64,000 bases of DNA, from the NCBI RefSeq assembly GCF_000243715.2, contig NZ_AHMO02000007.1:62001-126000 (forward strand), read 5' to 3'. A model generated the notes under the pieces. It saw nothing but the letters and a program-made list of their open reading frames with translations. It had not been told where the DNA came from and did not search any database. Position numbers and translations under genes: made by a program. This document shows, one piece after another, positions 25,048 through 34,500 of the stretch (positions are counted from its first letter, which is position 1; each line of letters starts with the position of its first letter). Source of the stretch: Leptospira broomii serovar Hurstbridge str. 5399 (GTDB lineage: Bacteria > Spirochaetota > Leptospiria > Leptospirales > Leptospiraceae).

Positions 25048-25992
25048 TCATACGATCAAACCGCGATTTTTTAAAAATTCACCCGGTGTGACGCCGTACT
25101 GGTTCTGAAAGGCTCGGATAAAATGAGAGGTATTTTCGTAACCGATCACGAATGCAGCTTCCGCTACGCTCGTGCCGCCCCCTTCTAATAAATTTTTCGC
25201 CTTTTCCAACCGACGCGAAATTAGCCATTTTTTTGGGCTAACACCGTATCTACGTTTAAAATCTCTTTGAAAGGAAGAAACGCTTCGGCCGGTCAGTGCA
25301 GCAAAATCCTCGACATTAAGAAGTTTATCGAAATTTTTTTCCATAAATCCTTTCAAATCCCGATCTCTATCCTTCGAAACCTTGAATAACCAATCTGGGA
25401 AAACTCCGGTTTTATCCGAACTTGCAAAAATCTGTAAAGCTTCCAGAAGTTTGATTCGAAGCAATCCTTCCGTTTTGCGTCCGAGACTAGCGAATAAAGG
25501 CCTGAGATTTTCAGCATAAAGCTTTAAGCCTCCGCCGTACGGTATCCGAAAAAGATCACCGATAGAATCGGACACGAGGCGAATTCTTTTCGACTTTAAA
25601 AACTCCTCAATTAGAGAATCCTGAAAAAAGAAAATATAACTTTCAAATACACCGCCTTTTGCCGGAAGTAATTCCGAAATCATATAAAGGTCGGGTGGTA
25701 GAAAAATTGCCTCGTTTTCTCCCACCTCGAAAAAATCCCCGCCGGAGGAAGTGATCCTTTTTTTACCGCGACATACGATAGTAAGAGAAGCGGCCTTTGC
25801 AAAGACTTCTCGCTCCGGTAGATGTTTTATTATTTTTTTATAAATAATCGCGGAGTTCCCGTCGGCTCCAAAAGCAATCATTTCGACTTCGGGCATCCCT
25901 TTCAATGTTTCAGGAGCAATTATGACTTTTACCGTCGTCGGAGTCCGCAATTCGGTAGTCTGTAACTCGCCTTTACCGCCTCTTACTTTCAT
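25048..25992 (-). CDS. AraC-family transcriptional regulator
   Basis: 314-aa regulator. The N-terminal half is cupin-like (GGDFFEVGENEAIFLPPDLYMISELLP). The C-terminal double HTH reads LLNVEDFAALTGRSVSSFQRDFKRRYGVSPKKWLISRRLEKAKNLL and TSVAEAAFVIGYENTSHFIRAFQNQYGVTPGEFL, a clear AraC signature. It lies 29 bp downstream of the SDR gene at 26022 on the same strand and probably shares its transcript. The regulated genes are most likely this SDR and/or the convergent ABM gene; inference. Confidence 0.88.
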   Translation of the reverse strand: MKVRGGKGELQTTELRTPTTVKVIIAPETLKGMPEVEMIAFGADGNSAIIYKKIIKHLPEREVFAKAASLTIVCRGKKRITSSGGDFFEVGENEAIFLPPDLYMISELLPAKGGVFESYIFFFQDSLIEEFLKSKRIRLVSDSIGDLFRIPYGGGLKLYAENLRPLFASLGRKTEGLLRIKLLEALQIFASSDKTGVFPDWLFKVSKDRDRDLKGFMEKNFDKLLNVEDFAALTGRSVSSFQRDFKRRYGVSPKKWLISRRLEKAKNLLEGGGTSVAEAAFVIGYENTSHFIRAFQNQYGVTPGEFLKNRGLIV

Positions 25993-26021
25993 TGCAAACT
26001 CCTATCGACGCCCCGTCCTAA

Positions 26022-26735
26022 TTACATCGAAGCAAATTGTTTTTCCACCGCTTTATGGTCTTTCTTCCAAGCTTCATAAACGGAAACGGACATCGGATCC
26101 GGAAAAATATCCTCTTGTCCGGATTCCAAACCTTTAAGGATCGCATTCGCCACATCTTTCGGACTGGTTTTCGGCATTTCAACCCCGGAAAGCATATCCG
26201 TATCAACGGCGCCCGGAAAAACGTTACACACCCTTACACCTCGACTTACTAAAGTAGCACGAAGAGATAAACTCATAGACCAAGCCGCTGCCTTGGACGC
26301 ATTATACGCGGATAGACCGGGCATACTGGCAAGAGACAATAATGTAAGAATGTTCACGATCGTTCCGTCAGAGTTTTTCTCCAAGATGGATGTAAATGTC
26401 CGGGCCATATTTAAGTTTCCGAAAAAATTTACGGAAAAGTTTCGTTCAAATTGATCCTCGGATGCATTTAAAATATCGTTAAAATCCAGAACCCCGGCAT
26501 TATTGAATAAAAGATTCACGTCGGTCGCTCGATTAGATAACTCGGCAACACTCTTTTTACTTGTGACATCCAATTCGACGGGAACAATCCTTTTATCCGG
26601 CGGAATTGTTCCGTTCCAAGTTCTTGCAGCGGCGTATATTTTCCGAGCTCCTCCCTCTAACAGACTTTCCACAAGCGCCTTTCCGATTCCTCGATTCGAT
26701 CCCGTAACTAATGCGATTGCTTGGTTTACTTTCAT
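26022..26735 (-). CDS. Short-chain dehydrogenase/reductase
   Basis: Intact classical SDR of 237 aa. ALVTGSNRGIGKALVESL is the cofactor-binding glycine motif, followed by LLFNNAGVLD and the catalytic tetrad with Ser in LSLASMPGLS and YNASK. The C-terminal segment NVFPGAVDTDML and GQEDIFPDPMS matches the SDR pseudogene at 24044-24442, so the two are paralogues. Substrate unknown. It heads a two-gene unit with the downstream AraC regulator. Confidence 0.9.
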   Translation of the reverse strand: MKVNQAIALVTGSNRGIGKALVESLLEGGARKIYAAARTWNGTIPPDKRIVPVELDVTSKKSVAELSNRATDVNLLFNNAGVLDFNDILNASEDQFERNFSVNFFGNLNMARTFTSILEKNSDGTIVNILTLLSLASMPGLSAYNASKAAAWSMSLSLRATLVSRGVRVCNVFPGAVDTDMLSGVEMPKTSPKDVANAILKGLESGQEDIFPDPMSVSVYEAWKKDHKAVEKQFASM

Positions 26736-27179
26736 TTCTTTCCTCTATGTATCAAATACTGATTTTCATTCAAAGCCGCTCTAAAACAGCCGGGCGGCCC
26801 GCGATGATGAATAGAAAGTATCCGATATTTTCAGAATCCGTTAACCGGAAGCAGGACAAAATAGTCGAAATCGGTCAAAATTAAAAATAAAATGAACGCG
26901 ATCCTTATAGAGAATCAGAGAATCCCCAGTGCCGTTCATTGGCCAAAAACCGGTAAAGTAAATTCTGGAGTAATGTAAAGCTTCCTAATTAAATAGCGGC
27001 ATTCCGATTCCAGAATTTACTTTATATTCAAATATATACTTTTTAGATAAGATTCCGATAAAGAATTAATCTAGATAAGCAACTTATTAATTTACTCTTC
27101 AATAATAATTTGCTAAAATTCCCACTTCTTGTCTTTCCATTCTGAAAAGTGAAGAACGTTTTTTATAGGACATCTGTTC
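26736..27179. repeat. Gene-free stretch with a 16-bp inverted repeat
   Basis: About 440 bp without a credible gene between two minus-strand genes. It contains perfect 16-bp inverted arms at 26954-26969 (TAAAGTAAATTCTGGA) and 27009-27024, separated by 39 bp. The arms are AT-rich and no transposase or target duplication is evident. It might be an RNA stem-loop, the ends of a tiny miniature element, or a regulator site. The remainder is AT-rich. Confidence 0.5.
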
Positions 27180-27626
27180 TTAGCGCTGATGCAAATATTC
27201 TTCAAGTTTAAGTAATAAATGATTCGGCCAATCAGTCAGAGCCATAGTATCAAGATCTGCAAAACCGTGTAGTACATCTGCCATGCACCTGCGTTCGCTA
27301 CCGCAGACACCTTCGATATTAACAAGAACATTGTTCCTTCGAAGCCGCTTTACTTTAACTCGAAAGTCAAGGACATCACCTAGTTTTGACGGTTTAAAGA
27401 ACTTAGCAACAAAACGCATTGCGGGCAACCCTAGATTTTTTTCCACAACCATCTGGGGAAATCCAAAATCCAGTTCTTCGCGGAACCAATCTTCTAAAGC
27501 TTCGACGAAAAGGTTGAAATACTGTGGAGTGAAGACGACTCCGGCAGCATCGCAATGTTGCATTCGGATTATTTTGGAGACTTTATAGACTTTTGGCACT
27601 TTTCCTCCGAAGTCGATCCGCTTCAT
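27180..27626 (-). CDS. Hotdog-fold acyl-CoA thioesterase (4HBT-like)
   Basis: 148-aa thioesterase of the 4-hydroxybenzoyl-CoA thioesterase type. IIRMQHCDAAGVVFTPQYFNLFVEALEDWF holds the catalytic Asp (about residue 26) and the long hotdog helix. FFKPSKLGDVLDFRVKVKRL is the following strand set. It hydrolyses an acyl-CoA thioester; the substrate is unknown. Its ATG overlaps the TGA of the broken DHFR-like gene by 4 bp, so translation was probably coupled to that gene before it was frameshifted. Confidence 0.87.
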   Translation of the reverse strand: MKRIDFGGKVPKVYKVSKIIRMQHCDAAGVVFTPQYFNLFVEALEDWFREELDFGFPQMVVEKNLGLPAMRFVAKFFKPSKLGDVLDFRVKVKRLRRNNVLVNIEGVCGSERRCMADVLHGFADLDTMALTDWPNHLLLKLEEYLHQR

Positions 27627-28175
27627 ACTATTAGTCGTTCATTTGTCGACTCATAGTAAAGAGTTATCGCACCGCAATCAAATGTTTTTGTTTTTAAGAG
27701 TTTAAGATTAATTCTATCTTGGATGTTTTTAAATAACGACAGGCCGCTTCCTAAAATAATTGGCCTAACACTGAGTTGGTATTCATCAATTAAGCCCAGT
27801 AGCATTAAGGTCACTATTAAACTAGGGCTGCCAAGCAAAATGTTTCTACCTACTTGTTGTTTGAGTTCTAAAACTTCCTTTTTCAATTTCGCATTTTTCC
27901 AATCAACATTTTTCAGGGTGTGGGAAAAAACAATTTTGGGAATATTGTCTATTATTACGGCAAATTCATCCGTTGGTTTGTTACCGGTAGGATTTTTTAT
28001 TACGGTTGGCCAATAGCTTTCCATTAGTTGATATGTTATCCTTCCATATAAAAGGGTTCCTGAGTTACTTTAATAACTCGTTGTAATGCTGAAGTATTTC
28101 ATCGTCGGCACTCATTGCCGTATGGTCGTAAAACCCGTCCAGTGTCATATTCATTACTGCGATTAGTTTTTTCAT
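27623..28175 (-). pseudogene. DHFR/RibD-like reductase with a single-base frameshift
   Basis: The N-terminal part begins at the ATG at 28175 (MKKLIAVMNMTLDGFY), the normal start of the DHFR/RibD C-terminal family, and hits a TAA at 28065. Removing one base near 28067 joins it to the second frame, which reads GTLLYGRITYQLMESYWPTV and continues to 27623 with the family ILLGSPSLIVTLMLLGLIDEYQLSVRPIILG. The joined product would be about 184 aa, matching the intact paralogue at 28519-29097 (LYGRVVYQMMESYWPTV). The C-terminal part alone (133 codons from 28024) lacks the first strand and nucleotide-binding loop. A sequencing error is the alternative. Confidence 0.75.
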
Positions 28176-28518
28176 TTTATTTAAATAAATTATCAATTTT
28201 CATGTCGGTCGGTTAAAGTTTGCACTGCAGCTGCATAGCGCATAACTTTTTCAAACCACCATTATCCATAAATGAGTTATCTCCGATTTGAGATCGATTC
28301 ATAAATGAGAACTCGGTCAGGAGTATATAGTGTAAAGTCAGTATGGAACCGCAGACATAGTTCGCCCCTGTTTACGCAACATATTGGTAATTACTGGTAG
28401 AATTTTCAGTTGAAAGTAGGCCCCGGGAGCGATTTTCTGGCGCGGCTACTTGCGATTTTTTTAGCAGGCAGGTTGTAGCAGTGTCCTAAATATTGAAACT
28501 TAAACAAGGAGAAATCAA
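28176..28518. other. Intergenic region between two DHFR-like genes
   Basis: About 340 bp between the divergent broken and intact DHFR-like genes. CATAAATGAG occurs twice (near 28268 and 28299) around an ATCTC/GAGAT dyad, possibly operator half-sites. No ORF with a ribosome site is visible apart from AAGGAGAAATCAA preceding the gene at 28519. Confidence 0.4.
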
Positions 28519-29097
28519 ATGAGAAAAGTAAGCGTACTCGCTCATACGTCATTGGACGGCTTTGTCGGAGGGCCGAATGGGGAAATGGATTGGATCTCAC
28601 ATGATGATGAAGTGTTCCACTATGTCACCGAGCATTTTAAATCGGTTGATACCTGTCTGTACGGGCGTGTCGTTTATCAGATGATGGAAAGCTATTGGCC
28701 GACAGTGCCGAAAAATCCGGCAGCGACAAAAATGGAACTCCATCATGCCGATTGGGTGGAGAATATTCAAAAAATTGTTTTTTCTACAACTCTCGAAAAA
28801 GCGGAATGGAATAACACAAGATTAATAAAAAGCAATGTCGAGGAAGAAATTTCGAAACTCAAAAAACAACCCGGGAAAAATATGATGATATTCGGCAGCC
28901 CCAGACTGACTCATTCCTTTATGAATATGGGATTGATTGATGAGTTTTTGATCAATGTCAATCCTGTCATCTTGGGTAATGGAATCCCGTTATTTAAAGA
29001 CATTAAGGATAAGATCAATTTAAAACTAATAAGTTCCACGACATTCAAATGCGGTGTCGTCGGACTTAACTTTGGTAAAAAAGCAACAGGAGAATAA
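28519..29097 (+). CDS. DHFR/RibD C-terminal-like reductase family protein
   Basis: 192-aa protein of the dihydrofolate-reductase-like (RibD C-terminal) family, often annotated as YwjB/YyaP-like. It shows KVSVLAHTSLDGFVGGPNGEMDW (first strand and substrate loop), LYGRVVYQMMESYWPTV, MMIFGSPRLTHSFMNMGLIDEFLINVNPVILGNGIPLF (the nucleotide-binding and dimer region) and a terminal strand. These are NAD(P)H-dependent reductases of unknown physiological substrate; true folate reduction is not implied. An AAGGAG site precedes the ATG. The frameshifted paralogue is divergent on the other side of 340 bp. Confidence 0.88.
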   Translation: MRKVSVLAHTSLDGFVGGPNGEMDWISHDDEVFHYVTEHFKSVDTCLYGRVVYQMMESYWPTVPKNPAATKMELHHADWVENIQKIVFSTTLEKAEWNNTRLIKSNVEEEISKLKKQPGKNMMIFGSPRLTHSFMNMGLIDEFLINVNPVILGNGIPLFKDIKDKINLKLISSTTFKCGVVGLNFGKKATGE

Positions 29098-29228
29098 AAT
29101 GAAGGATCGGATTTTTTAAGCGGTACGGCCGGCCAAAAAATAGATTCAGACCTTATAATTCACAGATAGATCTAGATCTACCGAAAAATTTTGTCTCTTA
29201 TATAATCCAAGCATTTGGAGAAAACCAG

Positions 29229-29750
29229 ATGTCTTGGAAGGAGACTTGCGTACCAAGAAAGAATAGAGTTCTCGTGGCCAGAAGCAGGACGGATGGACAA
29301 TGACTGGCCTTTGCCAAGAGTTCGGAACCAGCAGAGTAAACGGTTATCAATATCTGAAACAATATGCTGAATTCGACATTGACGGGCTAAAAGATAAACG
29401 GAGAAAGATGACTACTTTCAATGCAAGTACAATAATCATCGACCGCATGAAGGATTAAAAAATGAATTTCCGATGACGACCGCAAACCATCGAGAAGAGT
29501 ATCCTTAATTTCTTCCTGAAGCATATTATCCAATAAACGAAATCATTGTCAGGCAAATGATTTAAGGGGTAATTATTGTGCGGTTGTCAATCTTTCCTTC
29601 ATCCGCTCTAGAGGAACCAGCTTGGACTAAAAGACATCGCAGATAGACGCTTGCAAGAATTCTTTTTTATCAATCGGGACTCGAGTAATCGATATTTATG
29701 CGGGGAAAGAATTGCAATATAAGATCCTTGTACTGTTTCAATTAACGTAA
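29229..29750 (+). mobile_element. Degenerate IS481-type transposase remnant
   Basis: Starts MSWKETCV (ATG 29229) like IS481-family transposases, then changes frame. From 29294 to the stop at 29458 it reads WTMTGLCQEFGTSRVNGYQY and LKQYAEFDIDGLKDKRRK, the HTH and linker of that family. A second stretch (29621-29750) in two frames reads LGLKDIADRRLQEFFF and then VIDIYAGKELQYK, resembling the C-terminal beta domain. The DDE catalytic core is absent and the total is about 520 bp, half a normal element. At least two frameshifts are needed. Clear inverted terminal repeats were not found. The flank 29098-29228 holds only a 14-bp palindrome, TAGATCTAGATCTA. Confidence 0.75.
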
Positions 29751-30423
29751 CAATTATGATTTATTTAGCACTTTTCTATAAGAGGAAATATTGAGTATCT
29801 AATGCAAAGTAAGAACTGAACCTCCGAAGCACACAGTGTCGAAATTTCAAGCGACATAATGTCGATTATCGGAAGTACCTTGTTACCTCACGTAACAATC
29901 TACTCCAAATGAATCCGGAAAGATGCAAAGTAAGTATAGGGAACTTACAAACTATTGAACGGAGTATAAAATTTAATGAAATTCTCATTTCAGTCAATAT
30001 ATTATTTCTTTTCGATTTTTATTAGAGAAGGAGACTTATACGGAGTTACCTCAGCTCAAAGAATTGTAAGTTAAAAATACTAAATCAATTTAATGAGACA
30101 AAACTCCTTCGAGTATTCTCCAGAAAATAGAATCGGGTCGCCTGTGGTTGTCTCTCAGTATACTAACCAAATGGAAATCTCGTCGCTCGCACGCTAGAAA
30201 TTCAGGATTATAGCGAATTCTAATTTCTCAAAATTGTTTGAAGAAATACTATTTCAGGGGGAACAAGGATACCCAATTCGTTTAGTATACTTTACTTTCA
30301 TCTAAAATAGAAAAGAATCTTCCTCCTTTTGTAAATCGGCTTGCTCTTCGAATAATTAGAGTATACGAGTGTAAGACTTTCATTAAAACTGCGTCCTAAA
30401 CGAAAATTCTTAAACTGAAGATC
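29751..30423. other. Gene-poor stretch after the IS remnant
   Basis: About 670 bp with no convincing gene. Contents seen: a 12-bp direct repeat ATGCAAAGTAAG at 29802-29813 and 29923-29934; a TGTTAC/GTAACA dyad at 29881-29897; and a 32-codon frame at 29976-30074 preceded by GGAG at 11 nt, hydrophobic and unlike known proteins. The end should carry the promoter of the sensor kinase gene at 30424. Confidence 0.35.
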
Positions 30424-31503
30424 ATGTTGAACGAAAAAAATGAATCTGGCATCGGAATTACCTCGAGGTTTTGTAGAAAAAAATTTCTTCTACCTGCCTC
30501 CCTATTATTTTTTTTCATATCCGTCATTATCCCGATCGCAGATTCTATTTTAGGATATTCCATTCAAAGACTGGGTTTAATCGTCGGAGGAATTGCCTCT
30601 TTCATTAGCATTATCTTAATTTTATACGGGAAATATATAGCAGCCGTTTATATTTGCTCGATTAGTTTTTGCTTGGCTCTTTGCGTCGGGACTTTTTGGG
30701 GTACTCATAATATTGCGTTCTGGTTTCCGACAGTCGTGCTGTTTCATTTATTCTTTGCCTCGAAAAAACATACCGTTTTTGTTTTCGTGTTTTGCTTGTT
30801 ACTTTCTTTTATCCAAGCATATTTAAGAAGAGAAGAATTAAATTTTGGAGTATTAACGGACTCTATCGGCTCCTTAATCGTTCTCTCCGTAATCGGATTA
30901 ATGATCGCCACTGATTTGGAAAAACTTCTGCTCCAGAAGAATTCCTTAATCCAAGAATTGAACCACAGAGTCAGAAATAATTTACAGGTCGTCTTAGGAC
31001 TGATTTCGCTGTTGAAAGCTTCCAATGAATGGGCCGCGCCGACATTAAATATTCTGGAACGCAGAGTTTTGGCTTTATCCAGCGTTCATGATATCGATAG
31101 TGATCCATCGGATCCTGGTAAAGTCCCAATGAGCATCGTATTCGCCGACTACCTGAATCGAATCGCGGCCGAAGCGATTCGATTCCCGAAAATAAATATC
31201 CCGAAAAATGAAACCTTTCTTACGATCAAAGACGCAATTTTTATGGCGATGATTGCTGGAGAAATTATCACTACCGGAATGAATTCTCAAATCGAATCGT
31301 CCGTATCAGAACGACTTATCAATATAGAAATCGACGAATTAGAAACGGATTTAGTGGAATTGAAAATTACCGGGATTGCGATCGTTTTGGGGCAAGGCGT
31401 GGAATTCATCGAATTGTTAGCCGAACAATTAGGCGCCAAATTACGGGTCGCACACGATGAAGAAAAACCGATTAGCATCGTCACATTTAGAAAGTCTACC
31501 TAG
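30424..31503 (+). CDS. Membrane HisKA_2-type sensor with degenerate ATPase domain
   Basis: 359-aa membrane protein with about five to six hydrophobic helices between residues 22 and 162, then LIQELNHRVRNNLQVVLGLISLL. That is a textbook HisKA_2 dimerisation and phospho-acceptor motif with His181. The expected HATPase_c/HWE-like ATP-binding domain follows but its boxes are eroded. The usual ELxTNAxKHA N-box is replaced by GEIITTGMNSQI, and no DDGxG motif is visible. Only the terminal FIELLAEQLGAKLRV helix-strand is recognisable. It may be a non-catalytic phospho-acceptor or scaffold, or a kinase on the way to loss. No response regulator is adjacent; recC follows 77 bp later. Confidence 0.75.
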   Translation: MLNEKNESGIGITSRFCRKKFLLPASLLFFFISVIIPIADSILGYSIQRLGLIVGGIASFISIILILYGKYIAAVYICSISFCLALCVGTFWGTHNIAFWFPTVVLFHLFFASKKHTVFVFVFCLLLSFIQAYLRREELNFGVLTDSIGSLIVLSVIGLMIATDLEKLLLQKNSLIQELNHRVRNNLQVVLGLISLLKASNEWAAPTLNILERRVLALSSVHDIDSDPSDPGKVPMSIVFADYLNRIAAEAIRFPKINIPKNETFLTIKDAIFMAMIAGEIITTGMNSQIESSVSERLINIEIDELETDLVELKITGIAIVLGQGVEFIELLAEQLGAKLRVAHDEEKPISIVTFRKST

Positions 31504-31580
31504 GTGCTCGTTGCCGGACCGTAGTGAATGAAATAATCTCTTTTCTCGCAAACTCCCGTCGATAGAATTGGAATCTGAAG

Positions 31581-34500
31581 ATGCCTATCAAAGTTTTTTC
31601 TTCCGACGACTTAACTCTCTTAGCGGAAAATCTGCTCTCTTCCGTTTCCGCCGAAATACGAGAAGAAGACGGATTGTACAGTCCGATTATAGTAATTCCA
31701 AATCAAAGTATGGAGACGTGGCTATACTTGGAATTTGTAAAGCGAGCCGGAATCGTTTTCAATATCCGTTTTCTCTTTTTAGAAAAGGCAATCGAAGAAT
31801 TTTTATTAAAAAAATATTCTCCGGATCTAAAACCTAATTCGCGTCCCTTTCTTCTACCGGAAGCTAGGCGTTTTCTAATTTACGAATACATTCAAAAAAC
31901 ACCCGGCTTTCTCTCGGATTACCCGATTCTAAGCGCGTATCTTCTACCATCAGGAAGAAAAAAGATAGATCCTGTTCGACTATTCGAATTATCCGGAAGA
32001 CTCGCTAAATATTTCAAAGATTACGAACTGCAAAGACAGGATTGGATTCGAAATTGGATAGGCAATCGATACGAAATGCTTCGCATAGGAGCCGAGGACA
32101 TCGAAGAATGGAATGCTACGAAATCGCCGGTTTTCTTTTTACAAAAAGAGTTATATGCAGCGACTGCAGCAAGCGCTAACGCCGAAACACTTATTCAATT
32201 TGCTATGCGAACTCGCTCTTCGGAAAAAACGCCGAATACTAAAAAAGCAAAGCACGGAAAAATATATTTATTCGGACTCTCACAATTATCTTCTACCTAT
32301 ATAGCGTTGTTTAACGCACTTTTACCTGAGCTTTCCGTAGAAGTATTCCAATTCGGTCTACCGCAAGACGCGGTCGCGACTGACGCATCGCGGCTAACCA
32401 CTTGTCGTAGCTGGGCAACTCCGTTCCGCACACTCCATCAAAGTTGGCTAGCTTCAGGGGCTCAAATTCATAAGATTCAAGACCGCGAAAAAAAACAAGA
32501 TTCCCTGCTTGAAGCGCTACAGACTTATCTTTTAAGCGGAAAACAAGCTCTGTCGGACAGGCGATTCCGTGCCGACGCAAGCCTAATAATAGCTGAGGCT
32601 TCGGGAAAATTAAGAGAAGTGGAGTCGGTTTTTCACGCAATTCTTTCCAAGCTAGATGATGATCCGACACTTCGCTTAACGGATATCGGTATTTTCTGCG
32701 TAGACCTTCCCGATTATCGGCCGGCAATTGAAAGCATCTTCGAAGGGGGAATCCTTGCGAAGCAAATGAACCGGAATGGAAAGGAGGAATTTTCTCCAAA
32801 GACTCTTCCTTATACGATACGAGACGTGCGTGCCGGAGGGACAAGTTCCTTTTTGCGCGGATTGCTATGTATTTTCCCGTTACTCACTGGAAAAAAATCA
32901 AGAAAGGAATTCTTCGACCTATTTCGAAATTCTTGTTTCCAGGCAAAATGGGGTATCGACCCGGAAGCGGTTCAAGAATGGGGTATATATGCAAAAAACC
33001 TAAACCTTTACGTAGACGACTCCTTGGAAGGTGATCCACAGTCATTTTCCTTTCGGAACGGATTTATTCGATTGGCAATGTCTGAAGTCCTACCCGAATC
33101 TGCAGAGGCGGATACCGGTGTCTCGCCTTATCCTTCCCAAAATAAAATTTCCGTAGAGAATTGGATCGGTATTTGGAAAAAAGTTGAATCCCTTCTGAAC
33201 TCCTTTTCCGATCGTTTATCGGATCCAAGTCTTTCATCCGACGAATTACTGGATTCGTTCTTAAGATTCGCGCAGGCAATGCTCGTTCCCGCCGAAGAAG
33301 AACCGGAAGAAGCAGCGATAGCGTTGGAATTGTTTTCCCGACTGGAATCCTTAAAAGGGATTTCGTGGGATGCCGGCGATGCTAAGGATAGAATTCGATT
33401 TTTTGAAACTTTTGTTCGCGAGTCCTGCGACGGAATTCCGGTCAGAAAGGGGAAATATCTTACCGGCGGAATTACCGTCTCAGCTTTGCAACCGATGCGC
33501 CCGATTCCGTTTCGGCATATATTTATACTAGGACTCGGGGAGGGGGCGTTTCCGGGAATCGACGATCGCTCCGCCTTCAACCTCAGACATCTGTCTCCTC
33601 GTATAGGCGATATTACGACTAGACAGACGAATGAATCCTTGTTATATGAAACGATTTTATCCGCGAAAGAAAGCCTGAATTTCTCCTTCGTTTCCCAGGA
33701 TACGGGTAAGGACGAGGAGTTAGCGCCCTCCCCTTCCTTATTACAAATCGAGCAAGCGTTAAAAGAATTCATTCTACATCCGGAAGAAAGTGTCAGGATT
33801 CCCCTGCCGTTAAACAAACATAGTAGACAATATTTCGAAGCCAGGACTATTCCCCGCGAAAAGGATTTTCGGTCCACTTTCTTTAAAACGTACGACGCGT
33901 CCGCCATCACGGCTTACGGACAAGAAGAAGGAAAAAGAGAATACGCTAAAAAAATATTGAATTTCGGAACGGCCTCGCATTCCGCAATGTCATTACAGAT
34001 CGAAAAGGAACTTACGATCGATTTGAGTGAGCTCATACAATTTTGGAGATCACCTCTCTTTTATTTTCTTAGGAAAAATTTCGGGCTGTACGTCCAAGAC
34101 TTCGAAGAAGAAGAATCTGCATCCCAGAGAGAGCCGTTTCGAATTTCGGAAAGTTTTTCCTTAATTTCGGAAACTTGGAAACTTTTCGGAAAAAATTTTT
34201 CCGGGAAAAAGATACCCACCGATTCCCTCCCCATATTTTTACAAGGATACGAGAAAACGATTCAGAATTTCGGCAAACGCGGCTTACTTCCGCGAGGAAC
34301 CTACCGTGACGTAGAAGAGATTCTCAATGCGGAAAAGTTCGAACGGTCCTGGGAAAAAATCGGACCACTGATAAATCAAAGTTATTTTTACGACGCGCTT
34401 TCTTTCGGCGAGACCGCTAAACAAGGATCTATCCTTTCTCTGCCGAGCCCATTCTTAGATATTTCCGAAGGAATTCGAGTGTACTTTAGCGGACTGAAGG

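Noticed and set aside
29167..29180. 14-bp perfect palindrome TAGATCTAGATCTA
   Set aside because: Low complexity (repeated TAGATC) and not placed at a promoter or at clear IS ends.
32311..32844. 177-codon minus-strand frame inside recC
   Set aside because: Antisense to well-supported recC sequence with no start site or domain.
33128..33910. 260-codon minus-strand frame inside recC
   Set aside because: Long only because of recC codon composition; recC itself is clearly coding across the whole stretch.
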